Assembly (NCBI RefSeq): GCF_006438925.1
Contig: NZ_RCZA01000006.1
Coordinates: 345,837-409,836 of the forward strand
From: Pseudomonas mandelii
GTDB taxonomy: Bacteria; Pseudomonadota; Gammaproteobacteria; Pseudomonadales; Pseudomonadaceae
Length of the DNA: 64,000 bases
Direction: 5' to 3'
Of this stretch, positions 16,320-24,210 are shown piece after piece (position 1 is the stretch's first letter; every line of letters starts with the position of its first letter). The position numbers and the translations under genes are program-made. Below the pieces are notes generated by a model that saw only the letters and a program-made list of their open reading frames with translations, had not been told where the DNA came from and did no database searches.

Positions 16320-17531
16320 ATGATTGAAGTTCCAGCCAACCCTCTGGCGTGGGTCAACGGCAGCGATGCCCCGGAAAAGACCGAAATCAACCTCGGCTTC
16401 ATGGCCCTGAGCGACTGCGCCTCGGTAGTGGTCGCGGCCACGCAGGGCTTCGCCCAACCTTACGGCCTGACCCTGAACCTCAAGCGCCAGTCGTCCTGGG
16501 CCAACCTGCGGGACAAACTGGTCAGTGGCGAACTCGACGCTGCCCACAGTCTGTACGGTTTGATCTACGCCGTGCATTTGGGCATCGGCGGTGTCGCGTC
16601 GACCGACATGGCGGTGCTCATGGGCCTGAATCAGAATGGCCAGAGCATCAACCTCTCCCATGGCTTGCAGGCGCTGGGCGTGACCAGTCCTGAAGCACTG
16701 GACCGGCACGTGCACCAAAGTCGCCCAAAACTCACCTTCGCCCAGACATTTCCTACGGGCACCCACGCCATGTGGCTGTATTACTGGCTCGCGAGTCAGG
16801 GTATTCATCCGTTGCAGGACGTCGACAGCGTGGTGGTGCCGCCGCCGCAAATGGTCGCGCACCTGCAAGCCGGGCGCATCGACGGCTTCTGCGTCGGCGA
16901 GCCATGGTCCGCCAGCGCGGTGCAGCAGAACCTGGGGTTCACGATGGCCACCACCCAGACCATCTGGCCCGATCACCCGGAAAAAGTTCTCGGCTGCACC
17001 CGCGCCTTTGTCGAGCAATACCCCAACACCGCAAGGGCGCTGGTGATGGCGATTCTGGAGGCCAGCCGCTTCATCGAAGAAAGCACCGAGAATCGCCGTA
17101 GCACCGCGAAGCTGTTGAGTGCCCCGCAATACCTCGACGCACCGCTGGACTGCATCGAACCGCGATTGCTCGGTGACTACGCCGATGGCCTGGGTAATCG
17201 CTGGCAAGACCCGCACGCACTGCGCTTCCACGGTGATGGCGAGGTCAATCTGCCGTATCTGTCCGATGGCATGTGGTTCATGACCCAGTTCCGCCGCTGG
17301 GGATTGTTGCGTGACGACCCGGACTACCTGGGCGTGGCCCGTCAGGTCCAGCAACTAGACTTGTATCGAGAGGCTGCCACCACCGTAGGTGTGGCCGTGA
17401 GTGATCAGCAAATGCGCAGCAGCCAGTTGATCGACGGCAAGGTCTGGGATGGCCTGGACCCCGCCGGCTATGCCCGCAGTTTCAAGCTGCACGCCATGAG
17501 CGACAGCTCGCCCCTTCTCGCCAGCCGCTGA
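16320..17531 (+). CDS. nasS: Nitrate/nitrite sensor NasS (cytoplasmic NrtA-like)
   Basis: The 403-residue protein belongs to the nitrate/bicarbonate-binding NrtA/CmpA family of ABC-transporter solute proteins, with EINLGFMALSDCASVV, the DAAHSLYGLIYAVHLG region, QTFPTGTHAMWLYYWLA and DGFCVGEPW. It has no signal peptide or lipobox, as expected for NasS, which stays in the cytoplasm and holds NasT inactive until nitrate or nitrite binds. The ATG at 16320 has GGAAGG upstream. nasT follows after 15 bases. No permease or ATPase genes accompany it, which argues against a role in uptake. Confidence 0.92.
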   Translation: MIEVPANPLAWVNGSDAPEKTEINLGFMALSDCASVVVAATQGFAQPYGLTLNLKRQSSWANLRDKLVSGELDAAHSLYGLIYAVHLGIGGVASTDMAVLMGLNQNGQSINLSHGLQALGVTSPEALDRHVHQSRPKLTFAQTFPTGTHAMWLYYWLASQGIHPLQDVDSVVVPPPQMVAHLQAGRIDGFCVGEPWSASAVQQNLGFTMATTQTIWPDHPEKVLGCTRAFVEQYPNTARALVMAILEASRFIEESTENRRSTAKLLSAPQYLDAPLDCIEPRLLGDYADGLGNRWQDPHALRFHGDGEVNLPYLSDGMWFMTQFRRWGLLRDDPDYLGVARQVQQLDLYREAATTVGVAVSDQQMRSSQLIDGKVWDGLDPAGYARSFKLHAMSDSSPLLASR

Positions 17532-17546
17532 CAGGAGGCTACGAAT

Positions 17547-18122
17547 ATGTTGCGTATCCTGCTGATCAACGACACCGCGAAGAAAGTCGGTCGCCTGAAG
17601 GCGGCCCTGACCGAAGCCGGTTTTGAGGTGATCGACGAGTCGGGCCTGACCATCGACCTGCCCGCGCGCGTCGAAACGGTGCGTCCGGACGTGATTTTGA
17701 TCGATACCGAGTCACCGAGCCGCGATGTGATGGAACAAGTGGTGCTGGTGAGCCGCGACCAACCGCGGCCGATCGTGATGTTTACCGATGAACATGACCC
17801 CAATGTGATGCGTCAGGCGATCAAGTCCGGGGTCAGTGCCTACATCGTCGAAGGCATCCACGCACAGCGCTTGCAGCCGATTCTCGACGTGGCCATGGCG
17901 CGTTTTGAAAGCGACCAGGCCCTGCGCGCCCAGCTCAACGCCCGTGACCAGCAACTGGCCGAGCGCAAGCGCATTGAACTGGCCAAAGGGCTGCTGATGA
18001 AAATGAAGGACTGCAACGAGGAAGAGGCCTACACCCTGATGCGCCGCCAGGCCATGAGCCGTCAGCAGAAGCTGATTCAGGTGGCGGAGCAGATCATTGC
18101 CATGAGTGAGTTGCTTGGCTGA
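17547..18122 (+). CDS. nasT: ANTAR-domain antiterminator NasT
   Basis: The 191-residue protein has an N-terminal receiver-like domain (residues 1-120) with the acceptor-position aspartate in VILIDTESP; the usual acidic pair near the N-terminus is reduced to ND (LLINDT). A coiled-coil linker leads to a C-terminal ANTAR RNA-binding domain (about 130-190) with AERKRIELAKGLLMKMKDCN and EEEAYTLMRRQAMSRQQKL. NasT binds paired hexaloop hairpins in nas leader RNAs and prevents termination when NasS releases it. Candidate targets are seen upstream of nasS, nasA and nirB. It is in an operon with nasS. Confidence 0.95.
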   Translation: MLRILLINDTAKKVGRLKAALTEAGFEVIDESGLTIDLPARVETVRPDVILIDTESPSRDVMEQVVLVSRDQPRPIVMFTDEHDPNVMRQAIKSGVSAYIVEGIHAQRLQPILDVAMARFESDQALRAQLNARDQQLAERKRIELAKGLLMKMKDCNEEEAYTLMRRQAMSRQQKLIQVAEQIIAMSELLG

Positions 18123-18148
18123 ACCTCTGTGTCGCCTGATAGGACGCC

Positions 18149-18222
18149 ATCGCGAGCAGGCTCGCTCCCACAGTTGCTTTGTGTATGGCGCAACTCCCTT
18201 GTGGGAGCGAGCCTGCTCGCGA
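18149..18222. repeat. REP pair, family A
   Basis: Inverted copies of the GGGAGCGAGCCTGCTCGC core are separated by about 30 bases, between the nasT stop and the nasA promoter, where they could also terminate or protect the nasST message. Confidence 0.92.
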
Positions 18223-18247
18223 ATGGCCGCAACTCGGTTTCGACTGT

Positions 18248-18263
18248 TGGCACAGATCTCGCT
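18248..18263 (+). promoter_or_regulatory. Predicted sigma-54 promoter of nasA
   Basis: TGGCACAGATCTCGCT has GG-N10-GC spacing and a consensus -24 half (TGGCAC). Transcription would start near 18274, four bases before the first leader hairpin. Confidence 0.78.
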
Positions 18264-18277
18264 AGGTAATCGCTACA

Positions 18278-18318
18278 GGTAACCAACGGCGGTTGCCCCA
18301 CCTACGACAAAGACGTCG
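18278..18318 (+). promoter_or_regulatory. Predicted NasT (ANTAR) target RNA in the nasA leader
   Basis: Hairpin 1 is GGTAACC-AACGGC-GGTTGCC (18278-18297) and hairpin 2 is CGAC-AAAGAC-GTCG (18305-18318). Both hexaloops have A at position 1 and G at position 4. The GTCG arm of hairpin 2 is also part of the ACGTCGC left arm of the following terminator, giving a direct antitermination switch. Confidence 0.78.
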
Positions 18319-18363
18319 CTCACCTCATTTGCCCTTTGGCGAATCCGGTGGCGACGTTTTTTT
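18313..18363 (+). terminator. Leader terminator upstream of nasA
   Basis: ACGTCGC pairs with GCGACGT, CACC with GGTG, and an inner ATTTGCC with GGCGAAT, followed by six or seven T. It lies about 100 bases before the nasA start and overlaps the second ANTAR-type hairpin. Confidence 0.92.
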
Positions 18364-18465
18364 GTTTTGGCCCCCACAGACCGGGGGCCGGTGGTGCGGC
18401 CGATGCGGCGCCCCACCTGCAAGCTCATGACTCCTTCTCGAGACTCCTAACAGCTGAGGTGCGCG

Positions 18466-19677
18466 ATGAATTCAAGCTTCTGGAAATCTGGCCATACCCC
18501 GACATTGTTCGCGGCCTTCCTCTATTTCGACCTGAGTTTCATGGTCTGGTACCTGCTCGGCCCATTGGCGGTGCAAATCGCCGCCGACCTGCACCTGACC
18601 ACCCAACAGCGCGGGCTGGTGGTGGCCACGCCGATTCTGGCCGGGGCGGTATTGCGCTTTGTAATGGGCTTGCTGGCTGATCGCCTGTCGCCGAAAACCG
18701 CCGGGCTGATTGGCCAGGTGATCGTCATCTGCGCCCTGTTCGGTGCCTGGAAACTCGGCATCCACAGTTACGAACAAGCGTTGGTGCTGGGCCTGTTCCT
18801 CGGCATGGCCGGCGCCTCCTTCGCCGTCGCCCTGCCGCTGGCCTCGCAATGGTATCCACCACAACACCAAGGCAAAGCCATGGGCATCGCCGGTGCAGGT
18901 AACTCGGGCACCGTGCTCGCCGCGCTGATCGCCCCGGTGCTGGCGGCTGCGTTTGGCTGGAGCAACGTGTTCGGCTTCGCCCTGATCCCGCTGATTCTGA
19001 CCATCATCGTCTTCGCCTGGCTGGCCAAAAACGCGCCTGAGCGGCCGAAAGCCAAGTCCGTGTCCGACTACTTCAAGGCCTTGGGCGACCGCGACAGCTG
19101 GTGGTTCATGTTTTTCTACAGCGTGACCTTCGGCGGCTTCATCGGCCTGGCCAGCGCCCTGCCCGGCTATTTCAACGACCAATATGGCCTCAGCCCGGTG
19201 ACCGCCGGTTACTACACCGCCGCCTGTGTGTTCGGTGGCAGTTTGATGCGCCCGCTGGGCGGCGCTCTGGCCGACCGTTTCGGTGGCATTCGCACCCTCT
19301 TGGGGATGTACACGGTGGCGGCGGTCTGCATCGCTGCGGTGGGTTTCAATCTGCCAAGTTCCTACGCGGCACTGGCACTTTTCGTCTGCACCATGCTCGG
19401 TTTGGGTGCCGGTAACGGCGCCGTTTTCCAACTGGTACCGCAGCGTTTTCGTCGGGAGATCGGTGTGATGACCGGTTTGATCGGCATGGCCGGTGGTATC
19501 GGTGGATTTGCACTGGCCGCAGGCATGGGCGCGATCAAGCAAAGCACCGGCAGCTATCAACTGGCCTTGTGGTTGTTCGCCAGCCTTGGCGTTCTGGCCT
19601 GGTTCGGTCTGCACGGCGTGAAACGTCGCTGGAGAACAACCTGGGGTTCGGCAGCCGTGACCGCTGCTCGGGTCTGA
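18466..19677 (+). CDS. nasA: Nitrate/nitrite transporter, MFS family
   Basis: The 403-residue protein has about 12 membrane helices and belongs to the NarK/NasA nitrate-nitrite porter group of the major facilitator superfamily. It has FDLSFMVWYLLGPL in helix 1, RFVMGLLADRLSPK after helix 2, the nitrate-signature-like GAGNSGTVLAALIAP, and GLGAGNGAVFQLVPQRF in the C-terminal half. It supplies nitrate to the assimilatory enzymes encoded downstream. The ATG at 18466 has GAGG upstream. The kinase fusion gene follows after 7 bases. Confidence 0.94.
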   Translation: MNSSFWKSGHTPTLFAAFLYFDLSFMVWYLLGPLAVQIAADLHLTTQQRGLVVATPILAGAVLRFVMGLLADRLSPKTAGLIGQVIVICALFGAWKLGIHSYEQALVLGLFLGMAGASFAVALPLASQWYPPQHQGKAMGIAGAGNSGTVLAALIAPVLAAAFGWSNVFGFALIPLILTIIVFAWLAKNAPERPKAKSVSDYFKALGDRDSWWFMFFYSVTFGGFIGLASALPGYFNDQYGLSPVTAGYYTAACVFGGSLMRPLGGALADRFGGIRTLLGMYTVAAVCIAAVGFNLPSSYAALALFVCTMLGLGAGNGAVFQLVPQRFRREIGVMTGLIGMAGGIGGFALAAGMGAIKQSTGSYQLALWLFASLGVLAWFGLHGVKRRWRTTWGSAAVTAARV

Positions 19678-19684
19678 AGCCTCA

Positions 19685-21355
19685 ATGAGCCTGCAACTGA
19701 GTTTTGCCGAAGCGAGCGCCATTGGCCCCCGCGAGGAGAATCAGGACGCTCTGCGTCTGGTGACTCCGGCCCCGGCGCTGGCGGCGAGCAAGGGTTACCT
19801 GTTCGCCATCGCCGATGGCGTCAGCCAGTGCGCCGATGGTGGTCTCGCCGCCCGCTCGACGTTGCAGGCTCTGGCACTGGATTACTACGCCACGCCGGAA
19901 ACCTGGGGCGTCGCGCAGGCATTGGATCGCCTGCTACTGGCACAAAATCGCTGGTTGCAGGCCAATGGCGGTGGGCAACCGTTGCTCACCACTGTCAGTG
20001 CTTTGGTCATGCGCGGCAGGCGATTTACCTTGGCCCATGTCGGCGATTGCCGGGTTTATCGCTGGCACGCCGACACCTTGCAACGGGTCAGCGAGGATCA
20101 CGTCTGGGACCAGCCGGGCATGCAGCATGTGCTCAAACGGGCACTTGGGCTCGACCAGCATTTGGTGCTGGATTTTCTCGATGGCGAACTGCGGTTGAAC
20201 GAAAGTTTCGTACTGCTCAGCGACGGCATTTGGGCCGTGCTGGGCGACACCGCGATTGCGGCAATTCTGCGCGATCAACCGGATCTGAACAGCGCTGCGC
20301 AGACCTTGGTCAGTGCGGCGCATCTGGCCGGCAGCCAGGACAACGCCAGCGCCTTGCTGGTGCGAGTCGATGCCCTCGGTGAAACGAGCATCGGCGATGC
20401 GTTGATTCATTTGCAGCAATGGCCGCTGCCGCCAGCCTTGAAAGCAGGCCAGACTTTCGAGGGCTGGCAGGTCGAAGGGATACTCGGCCAGAGCCAGCAG
20501 TCGCTGCTCTATCGGGTGCGCGACGGGCAACAACAACCCTGGCTGCTGAAAACCTTGCCGGGCGCGCTGCGTGACGATCACCTCGCAGGGCAGGCGTTGC
20601 TGTCGGAAGAATGGTTTCTCAAGCGCGTAGCCGGACGGCATTTCCCTGAAGTCCATGCCGCCAGTCAGCGTCAGCATTTGTACTACGTGATGCGGGAATA
20701 TTGCGGATCTACCTTGGCGCAGTTGCACGCCGATGTCGGACTGCTGCCTCTGCCCCAATGGCAAGATCTGGCCGAACGCCTGCTGCGCGCCGTTGGCATG
20801 CTGCATCGACGGCAGATTCTCCACCGCGACATCAAACCGGAGAACCTGCTGCTGGGGGACGACGGCGAATTGCGCCTGCTGGACTTCGGTCTCGCCTATT
20901 GCCCCGGCCTGTCCGAAGATCAGCCTTATGCCCTGCCCGGAACACCCAGCTATATCGCGCCGGAAGCCTTTCGCGGGGATGCACCGACACCGCAACAGGA
21001 CCTGTATGCCGTCGGCGTGACCTTGTATTTCCTGCTCACTGGGCATTATCCCTACGGCGAAATCGAAGCCTTCCAGCGCCCACGGTTCGGGGTTCCTGTC
21101 AGCGCCAGTCGCTATCGACCCGATCTGCCGGAATGGATTGCGCAAAGTCTGGAGCACGCCGTGGCGGCGGACCCGGATCAACGCTTTGAAACGGCGGAAG
21201 AATGGTTGCTACTGCTGGAACAGGGCGAGCGGCGCAGTTTGAGCGTGCGACCCAAACCGCTGCTGGAGCGCGAACCGTTGAAGGTCTGGCGGACCTTGGC
21301 ACTGGTGTCGTTGCTGGTGAACCTGGTGTTGCTGTTTTTACTGTTTCATGGCTGA
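19685..21355 (+). CDS. Bifunctional PP2C phosphatase / Ser-Thr kinase, membrane-anchored
   Basis: In this 556-residue protein an N-terminal PP2C-type phosphatase domain (residues about 1-235: REENQDALR, AIADGVSQC, HVGDCRVYR, LSDGIWAVL) is joined to a Hanks-type kinase domain (about 260-525). Kinase motifs are a lysine in WLLKTLP, HRDIKPENLL near 380, DFG starting at D400, and GTPSYIAPEAF. The glycine loop (ILGQSQQS) is degenerate. A single C-terminal helix (about 532-553) suggests inner-membrane anchoring with cytoplasmic catalytic domains. It is tightly coupled to nasA and precedes nirB, as in P. aeruginosa. Its substrate is unknown. Confidence 0.93.
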   Translation: MSLQLSFAEASAIGPREENQDALRLVTPAPALAASKGYLFAIADGVSQCADGGLAARSTLQALALDYYATPETWGVAQALDRLLLAQNRWLQANGGGQPLLTTVSALVMRGRRFTLAHVGDCRVYRWHADTLQRVSEDHVWDQPGMQHVLKRALGLDQHLVLDFLDGELRLNESFVLLSDGIWAVLGDTAIAAILRDQPDLNSAAQTLVSAAHLAGSQDNASALLVRVDALGETSIGDALIHLQQWPLPPALKAGQTFEGWQVEGILGQSQQSLLYRVRDGQQQPWLLKTLPGALRDDHLAGQALLSEEWFLKRVAGRHFPEVHAASQRQHLYYVMREYCGSTLAQLHADVGLLPLPQWQDLAERLLRAVGMLHRRQILHRDIKPENLLLGDDGELRLLDFGLAYCPGLSEDQPYALPGTPSYIAPEAFRGDAPTPQQDLYAVGVTLYFLLTGHYPYGEIEAFQRPRFGVPVSASRYRPDLPEWIAQSLEHAVAADPDQRFETAEEWLLLLEQGERRSLSVRPKPLLEREPLKVWRTLALVSLLVNLVLLFLLFHG

Positions 21356-21370
21356 GTTTTTCACTGCACC

Positions 21371-21458
21371 CAAAAGATCAAAAGATCGCAGCCTGCGGCA
21401 GCTCCTACGGGTGCCCACGATCTCCTGTAGGAGCTGCCGCAGGCTGCGATCTTTTGAC
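21371..21458. repeat. Inverted repeat, family B (GCCGCAGGC module)
   Basis: Two matching arms with GCCGCAGGC and flanking AAAAGATCG/CGATCTTTT begin 15 bases after the kinase stop. Confidence 0.93.
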
Positions 21459-21483
21459 TTTTCTGCTTCAAAACCGGGCATCG

Positions 21484-21500
21484 CGCATTGAACCGGTGCA
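21484..21500 (+). promoter_or_regulatory. Candidate NtrC-binding site upstream of nirB
   Basis: CGCATTGAACCGGTGCA has the GCA...GGTGCA dyad of the NtrC enhancer consensus (TGCAC...GGTGCA) in a 17-base frame, about 55 bases before the -24 element. The left half is imperfect. No such site was found at the other two nas promoters. Confidence 0.4.
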
Positions 21501-21554
21501 CGAAAATACCCTCCGCCTATGACAAGAGCCCATAAATTCGGCATTTGTGCGACT

Positions 21555-21570
21555 TGGCACAACCACTGCA
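21555..21570 (+). promoter_or_regulatory. Predicted sigma-54 promoter of nirB
   Basis: TGGCACAACCACTGCA has a perfect TGGCAC half and GG-N10-GC spacing; TGCA replaces TTGCA. Transcription would begin near 21581, leaving a leader of about 175 bases. Confidence 0.82.
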
Positions 21571-21599
21571 TTACCTTCTTCACCATACATAAAGCCCAG

Positions 21600-21655
21600 C
21601 CTTCAACGATGAAGGATGCGCTGCCCGAGAGAACGGGACCAGGACAAAGGCGTCC
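21600..21655 (+). promoter_or_regulatory. Predicted NasT (ANTAR) target RNA in the nirB leader
   Basis: There are three hairpins in series: CCTTC-AACGAT-GAAGG (21600-21615), CCCG-AGAGAA-CGGG (21624-21637) and GGAC-AAAGGC-GTCC (21642-21655). Every loop has six bases with A first and G fourth. The last shares its right arm with the terminator. ANTAR targets normally have two such hairpins; here there is an additional one. Confidence 0.82.
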
Positions 21656-21686
21656 TCGCTAGGCAACTAGCGGGACGCCTTTTTTT
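21646..21686 (+). terminator. Leader terminator upstream of nirB
   Basis: AAAGGCGTCC, then CGCTAG, loop GCAA, CTAGCG and GGACGCCTTT make a long stem with a short interruption, followed by a T run. It lies 70 bases before the nirB start and would block the operon unless the third leader hairpin forms. Confidence 0.94.
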
Positions 21687-21756
21687 GTTTGCGCGAATTT
21701 GTCGAGCAAGACCTGAAAGCCCTGATGAGGCGAGTCTGAGCTCCCCGGAGAACCTG

Positions 21757-24210
21757 ATGAAAAAACTAAAACTGGTGATGATCGGCAACGGCATGGCCGG
21801 GGTTCGCACCCTGGAAGAACTGCTCAAGCTGAGCAATGAGCTGTACGACATCACGGTCTTCGGCGCCGAACCTCATACCAACTACAACCGCATCCTGCTG
21901 TCACCCGTACTGGCCGGCGAACAGACCTTCGAAGAGATCGTGCTGAACGATCTGGACTGGTACCTGGAAAACAACATCAAGCTGCTGCTCAACCGCAAAG
22001 TGGTGGAGATCGACCGGGTCAAACGCCGGGTCATCGCCGAAGACGGCACCGAAGCCGAATACGACCGCCTGCTGATCGCCACCGGCTCGACTCCGTTCAT
22101 TCTGCCGATCCCCGGCAACACCTTGCACGGCGTGATCGGCTACCGCGACATCGCCGACACCCAGGCAATGATCGACACCGCGAAAACCCACAAGCACGCC
22201 GTTGTGATCGGTGGCGGCCTGCTCGGCCTGGAAGCCGCCAACGGTCTGATGCTGCGCGGCATGCACGTCACCGTGGTGCACATCGGTGAATGGCTGCTGG
22301 AACGGCAACTGGACAAAACCAGCGGCCAGTTGCTGCAAACCGCCCTGGAAGCCCGCGGCCTGCACTTTCGTCTTTGCGAGCAAACCCAGGCCCTGCACGA
22401 CGCCGGCAATGGCCGGGTCGGCTCGGTTGAGTTCAAGAATGGCGACATCATCCCCGCCGACCTGGTGGTGATGGCCGCCGGTATCCGCCCCAACACCGAA
22501 CTCGCGGAAAAATCCGGCATCCCCTGCAACCGGGGAATTCTGGTCAACGACACGATGCAAACCTACGACCCGCGCATCTACGCCATCGGCGAATGCGCCA
22601 GCCACCGCGGCATCGCCTACGGCCTGGTGGCGCCGCTGTTCGAACAGGCCAAGGTGTGCGCCAACCACCTCGCCCAACTGGGCTTCGCCACCTACAAAGG
22701 TTCGGTGACGTCGACCAAATTGAAAGTCACCGGCATCGACCTGTTCTCCGCCGGCGACTTTATGGGCGGCGAAGGCACCGAAACCATCACCCTCTCCGAC
22801 CCTATCGGCGGGGTCTACAAAAAACTGGTGATCAAGGATGACGTGCTGGTCGGGGCCTGTCTGTACGGCGATACGGCAAACGGTGGCTGGTATTTCCGGC
22901 AGATCCGTGAGAACCACGCCATCGACGAGATCCGCGATCACCTGATGTTCGGCGAAAACGCTTTAGGCGACGTAGGACATCAAGGCCAGGACAAAGCCAT
23001 GAGCATGGCCGACACCGCCGAAGTCTGCGGCTGCAACGGCGTGTGCAAAGGCACCATCGTCAAGGCGATTCAGGAACACGGGTTGTTCAGCGTCGACGAC
23101 GTCAAGAAACACACCAAGGCTGCCAGCTCCTGCGGCTCCTGCGCCGGGTTGGTGGAACAGATCCTGATCAACACCGTGGGCGGCGCAGCCGACGTCAAAC
23201 CGAAAAGCGAAAAAGCCATCTGCGGTTGCAGCGACCTGAACCACGGGCAAATTCGTCAGGCCATTCGCGAGCAGCATCTGCTGACCATCGCCGGCACCCT
23301 GAGCTATTTGAACTGGCGCACGCCGAACGGCTGCGCCACGTGCCGCCCGGCGCTCAACTACTACCTGATTTCCACCTGGCCGGGCGAAGCCAAGGACGAC
23401 CCGCAATCGCGCCTGATCAATGAACGGGCCCACGCCAACATTCAGAAAGACGGCACTTACTCTGTAGTCCCACGGATGTGGGGCGGTGTGACCAATCCTT
23501 CGGAGCTGCGACGCATTGCCGACGTAGCCGACAAATACAACGTGCCAATGGTCAAGGTCACCGGCGGCCAGCGTATCGATTTGCTGGGGATCAAGAAGCA
23601 GGACCTGCCAGGCGTCTGGAAGGATCTCGACATGCCGTCCGGCCACGCCTACGGCAAATCCATCCGCACCGTGAAGACCTGCGTCGGCAGCGAGTTCTGC
23701 CGCTTCGGCACTCAGAACTCCACGCAACTGGGCATCGAGCTTGAGCACGACCTGTTCAACATGTGGTCGCCGCACAAAGTGAAACTGGCCGTCTCCGGTT
23801 GCCCACGCAACTGTTCGGAAGCGGGCATCAAGGACGTCGGAATTATCGGCGTGGACTCGGGCTGGGAGATGTACATCGGCGGCAACGGCGGGATCAAAAC
23901 CGAAGTCGCGGAATTCTTCGTCAAGCTCAAGACCGCCGAAGAGGTACGTGAATACAACGGCGCGTTCCTGCAGCTCTATCGCGAAGAAGCTTTCTACCTC
24001 GAACGCACCGTGCACTACCTGCAACGGGTCGGCATGGAGCACATCAAGAAAGCCGTGCTGGAAGACCCGGAGCGCCGCAAGGCACTCAACGATCGCCTGC
24101 AATTCTCCTTGTCGTTCGAACAGGACCCGTGGAAGGAACGCCTGGAACAACCACTGCTGAAGAAAGAATTCGACGTCATCACAGTGAAGAATCTGGAGGT
24201 GCTGGCATGA
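21757..24210 (+). CDS. nirB: Assimilatory nitrite reductase [NAD(P)H], large subunit
   Basis: This 817-residue siroheme enzyme reduces nitrite to ammonium. Domains in order are an FAD/NAD(P)H oxidoreductase (residues 1-~400, GNGMAGVRTLEELL and GGGLLGLEAANGL), two BFD-like [2Fe-2S] regions (CGCNGVC...CGSCAG about 428-470 and CGCSDLNHG...CATC about 490-540), and the sulfite/nitrite reductase domain, whose [4Fe-4S]-siroheme ligands are C642, C648, C682 and C686. The ATG at 21757 gives the normal N-terminus MKKLKLVMIGNGMAG. nirD overlaps its stop by four bases. Leader control by NasT is predicted. Confidence 0.97.
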   Translation: MKKLKLVMIGNGMAGVRTLEELLKLSNELYDITVFGAEPHTNYNRILLSPVLAGEQTFEEIVLNDLDWYLENNIKLLLNRKVVEIDRVKRRVIAEDGTEAEYDRLLIATGSTPFILPIPGNTLHGVIGYRDIADTQAMIDTAKTHKHAVVIGGGLLGLEAANGLMLRGMHVTVVHIGEWLLERQLDKTSGQLLQTALEARGLHFRLCEQTQALHDAGNGRVGSVEFKNGDIIPADLVVMAAGIRPNTELAEKSGIPCNRGILVNDTMQTYDPRIYAIGECASHRGIAYGLVAPLFEQAKVCANHLAQLGFATYKGSVTSTKLKVTGIDLFSAGDFMGGEGTETITLSDPIGGVYKKLVIKDDVLVGACLYGDTANGGWYFRQIRENHAIDEIRDHLMFGENALGDVGHQGQDKAMSMADTAEVCGCNGVCKGTIVKAIQEHGLFSVDDVKKHTKAASSCGSCAGLVEQILINTVGGAADVKPKSEKAICGCSDLNHGQIRQAIREQHLLTIAGTLSYLNWRTPNGCATCRPALNYYLISTWPGEAKDDPQSRLINERAHANIQKDGTYSVVPRMWGGVTNPSELRRIADVADKYNVPMVKVTGGQRIDLLGIKKQDLPGVWKDLDMPSGHAYGKSIRTVKTCVGSEFCRFGTQNSTQLGIELEHDLFNMWSPHKVKLAVSGCPRNCSEAGIKDVGIIGVDSGWEMYIGGNGGIKTEVAEFFVKLKTAEEVREYNGAFLQLYREEAFYLERTVHYLQRVGMEHIKKAVLEDPERRKALNDRLQFSLSFEQDPWKERLEQPLLKKEFDVITVKNLEVLA

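Larger units (their letters stand above)
18123..18465. other. nasT-nasA intergenic region
   Basis: The 343 bases hold, in order, a REP pair (18149-18222), a sigma-54 promoter (18248-18263), an ANTAR-type hairpin pair (18278-18318), an overlapping terminator (18313-18363) and about 100 bases of leader to the nasA start. No coding sequence was found. Confidence 0.8.
21356..21756. other. Kinase-nirB intergenic region
   Basis: The 401 bases contain a family B repeat (21371-21458), a possible NtrC site (21484-21500), a sigma-54 promoter (21555-21570), three hexaloop hairpins (21600-21655), an overlapping terminator (21646-21686) and the nirB leader. A frame open through part of this region in phase with nirB is leader RNA, not protein. 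Confidence 0.8.

Noticed and set aside
16320..17531. Periplasmic nitrate-binding protein of an ABC importer
   Set aside because: There is no signal peptide or lipobox and no permease or ATPase genes, and nasT follows directly, so NasS fits better.
18241..18275. An additional ANTAR hairpin formed by CTGTTGGCACAG before the nasA leader
   Set aside because: Its loop starts with T, and it lies within the sigma-54 promoter, upstream of the predicted start of the transcript.
21616..21756. Upstream extension of nirB in frame from 21616
   Set aside because: It would translate the leader hairpins and terminator; the family N-terminus begins at 21757.
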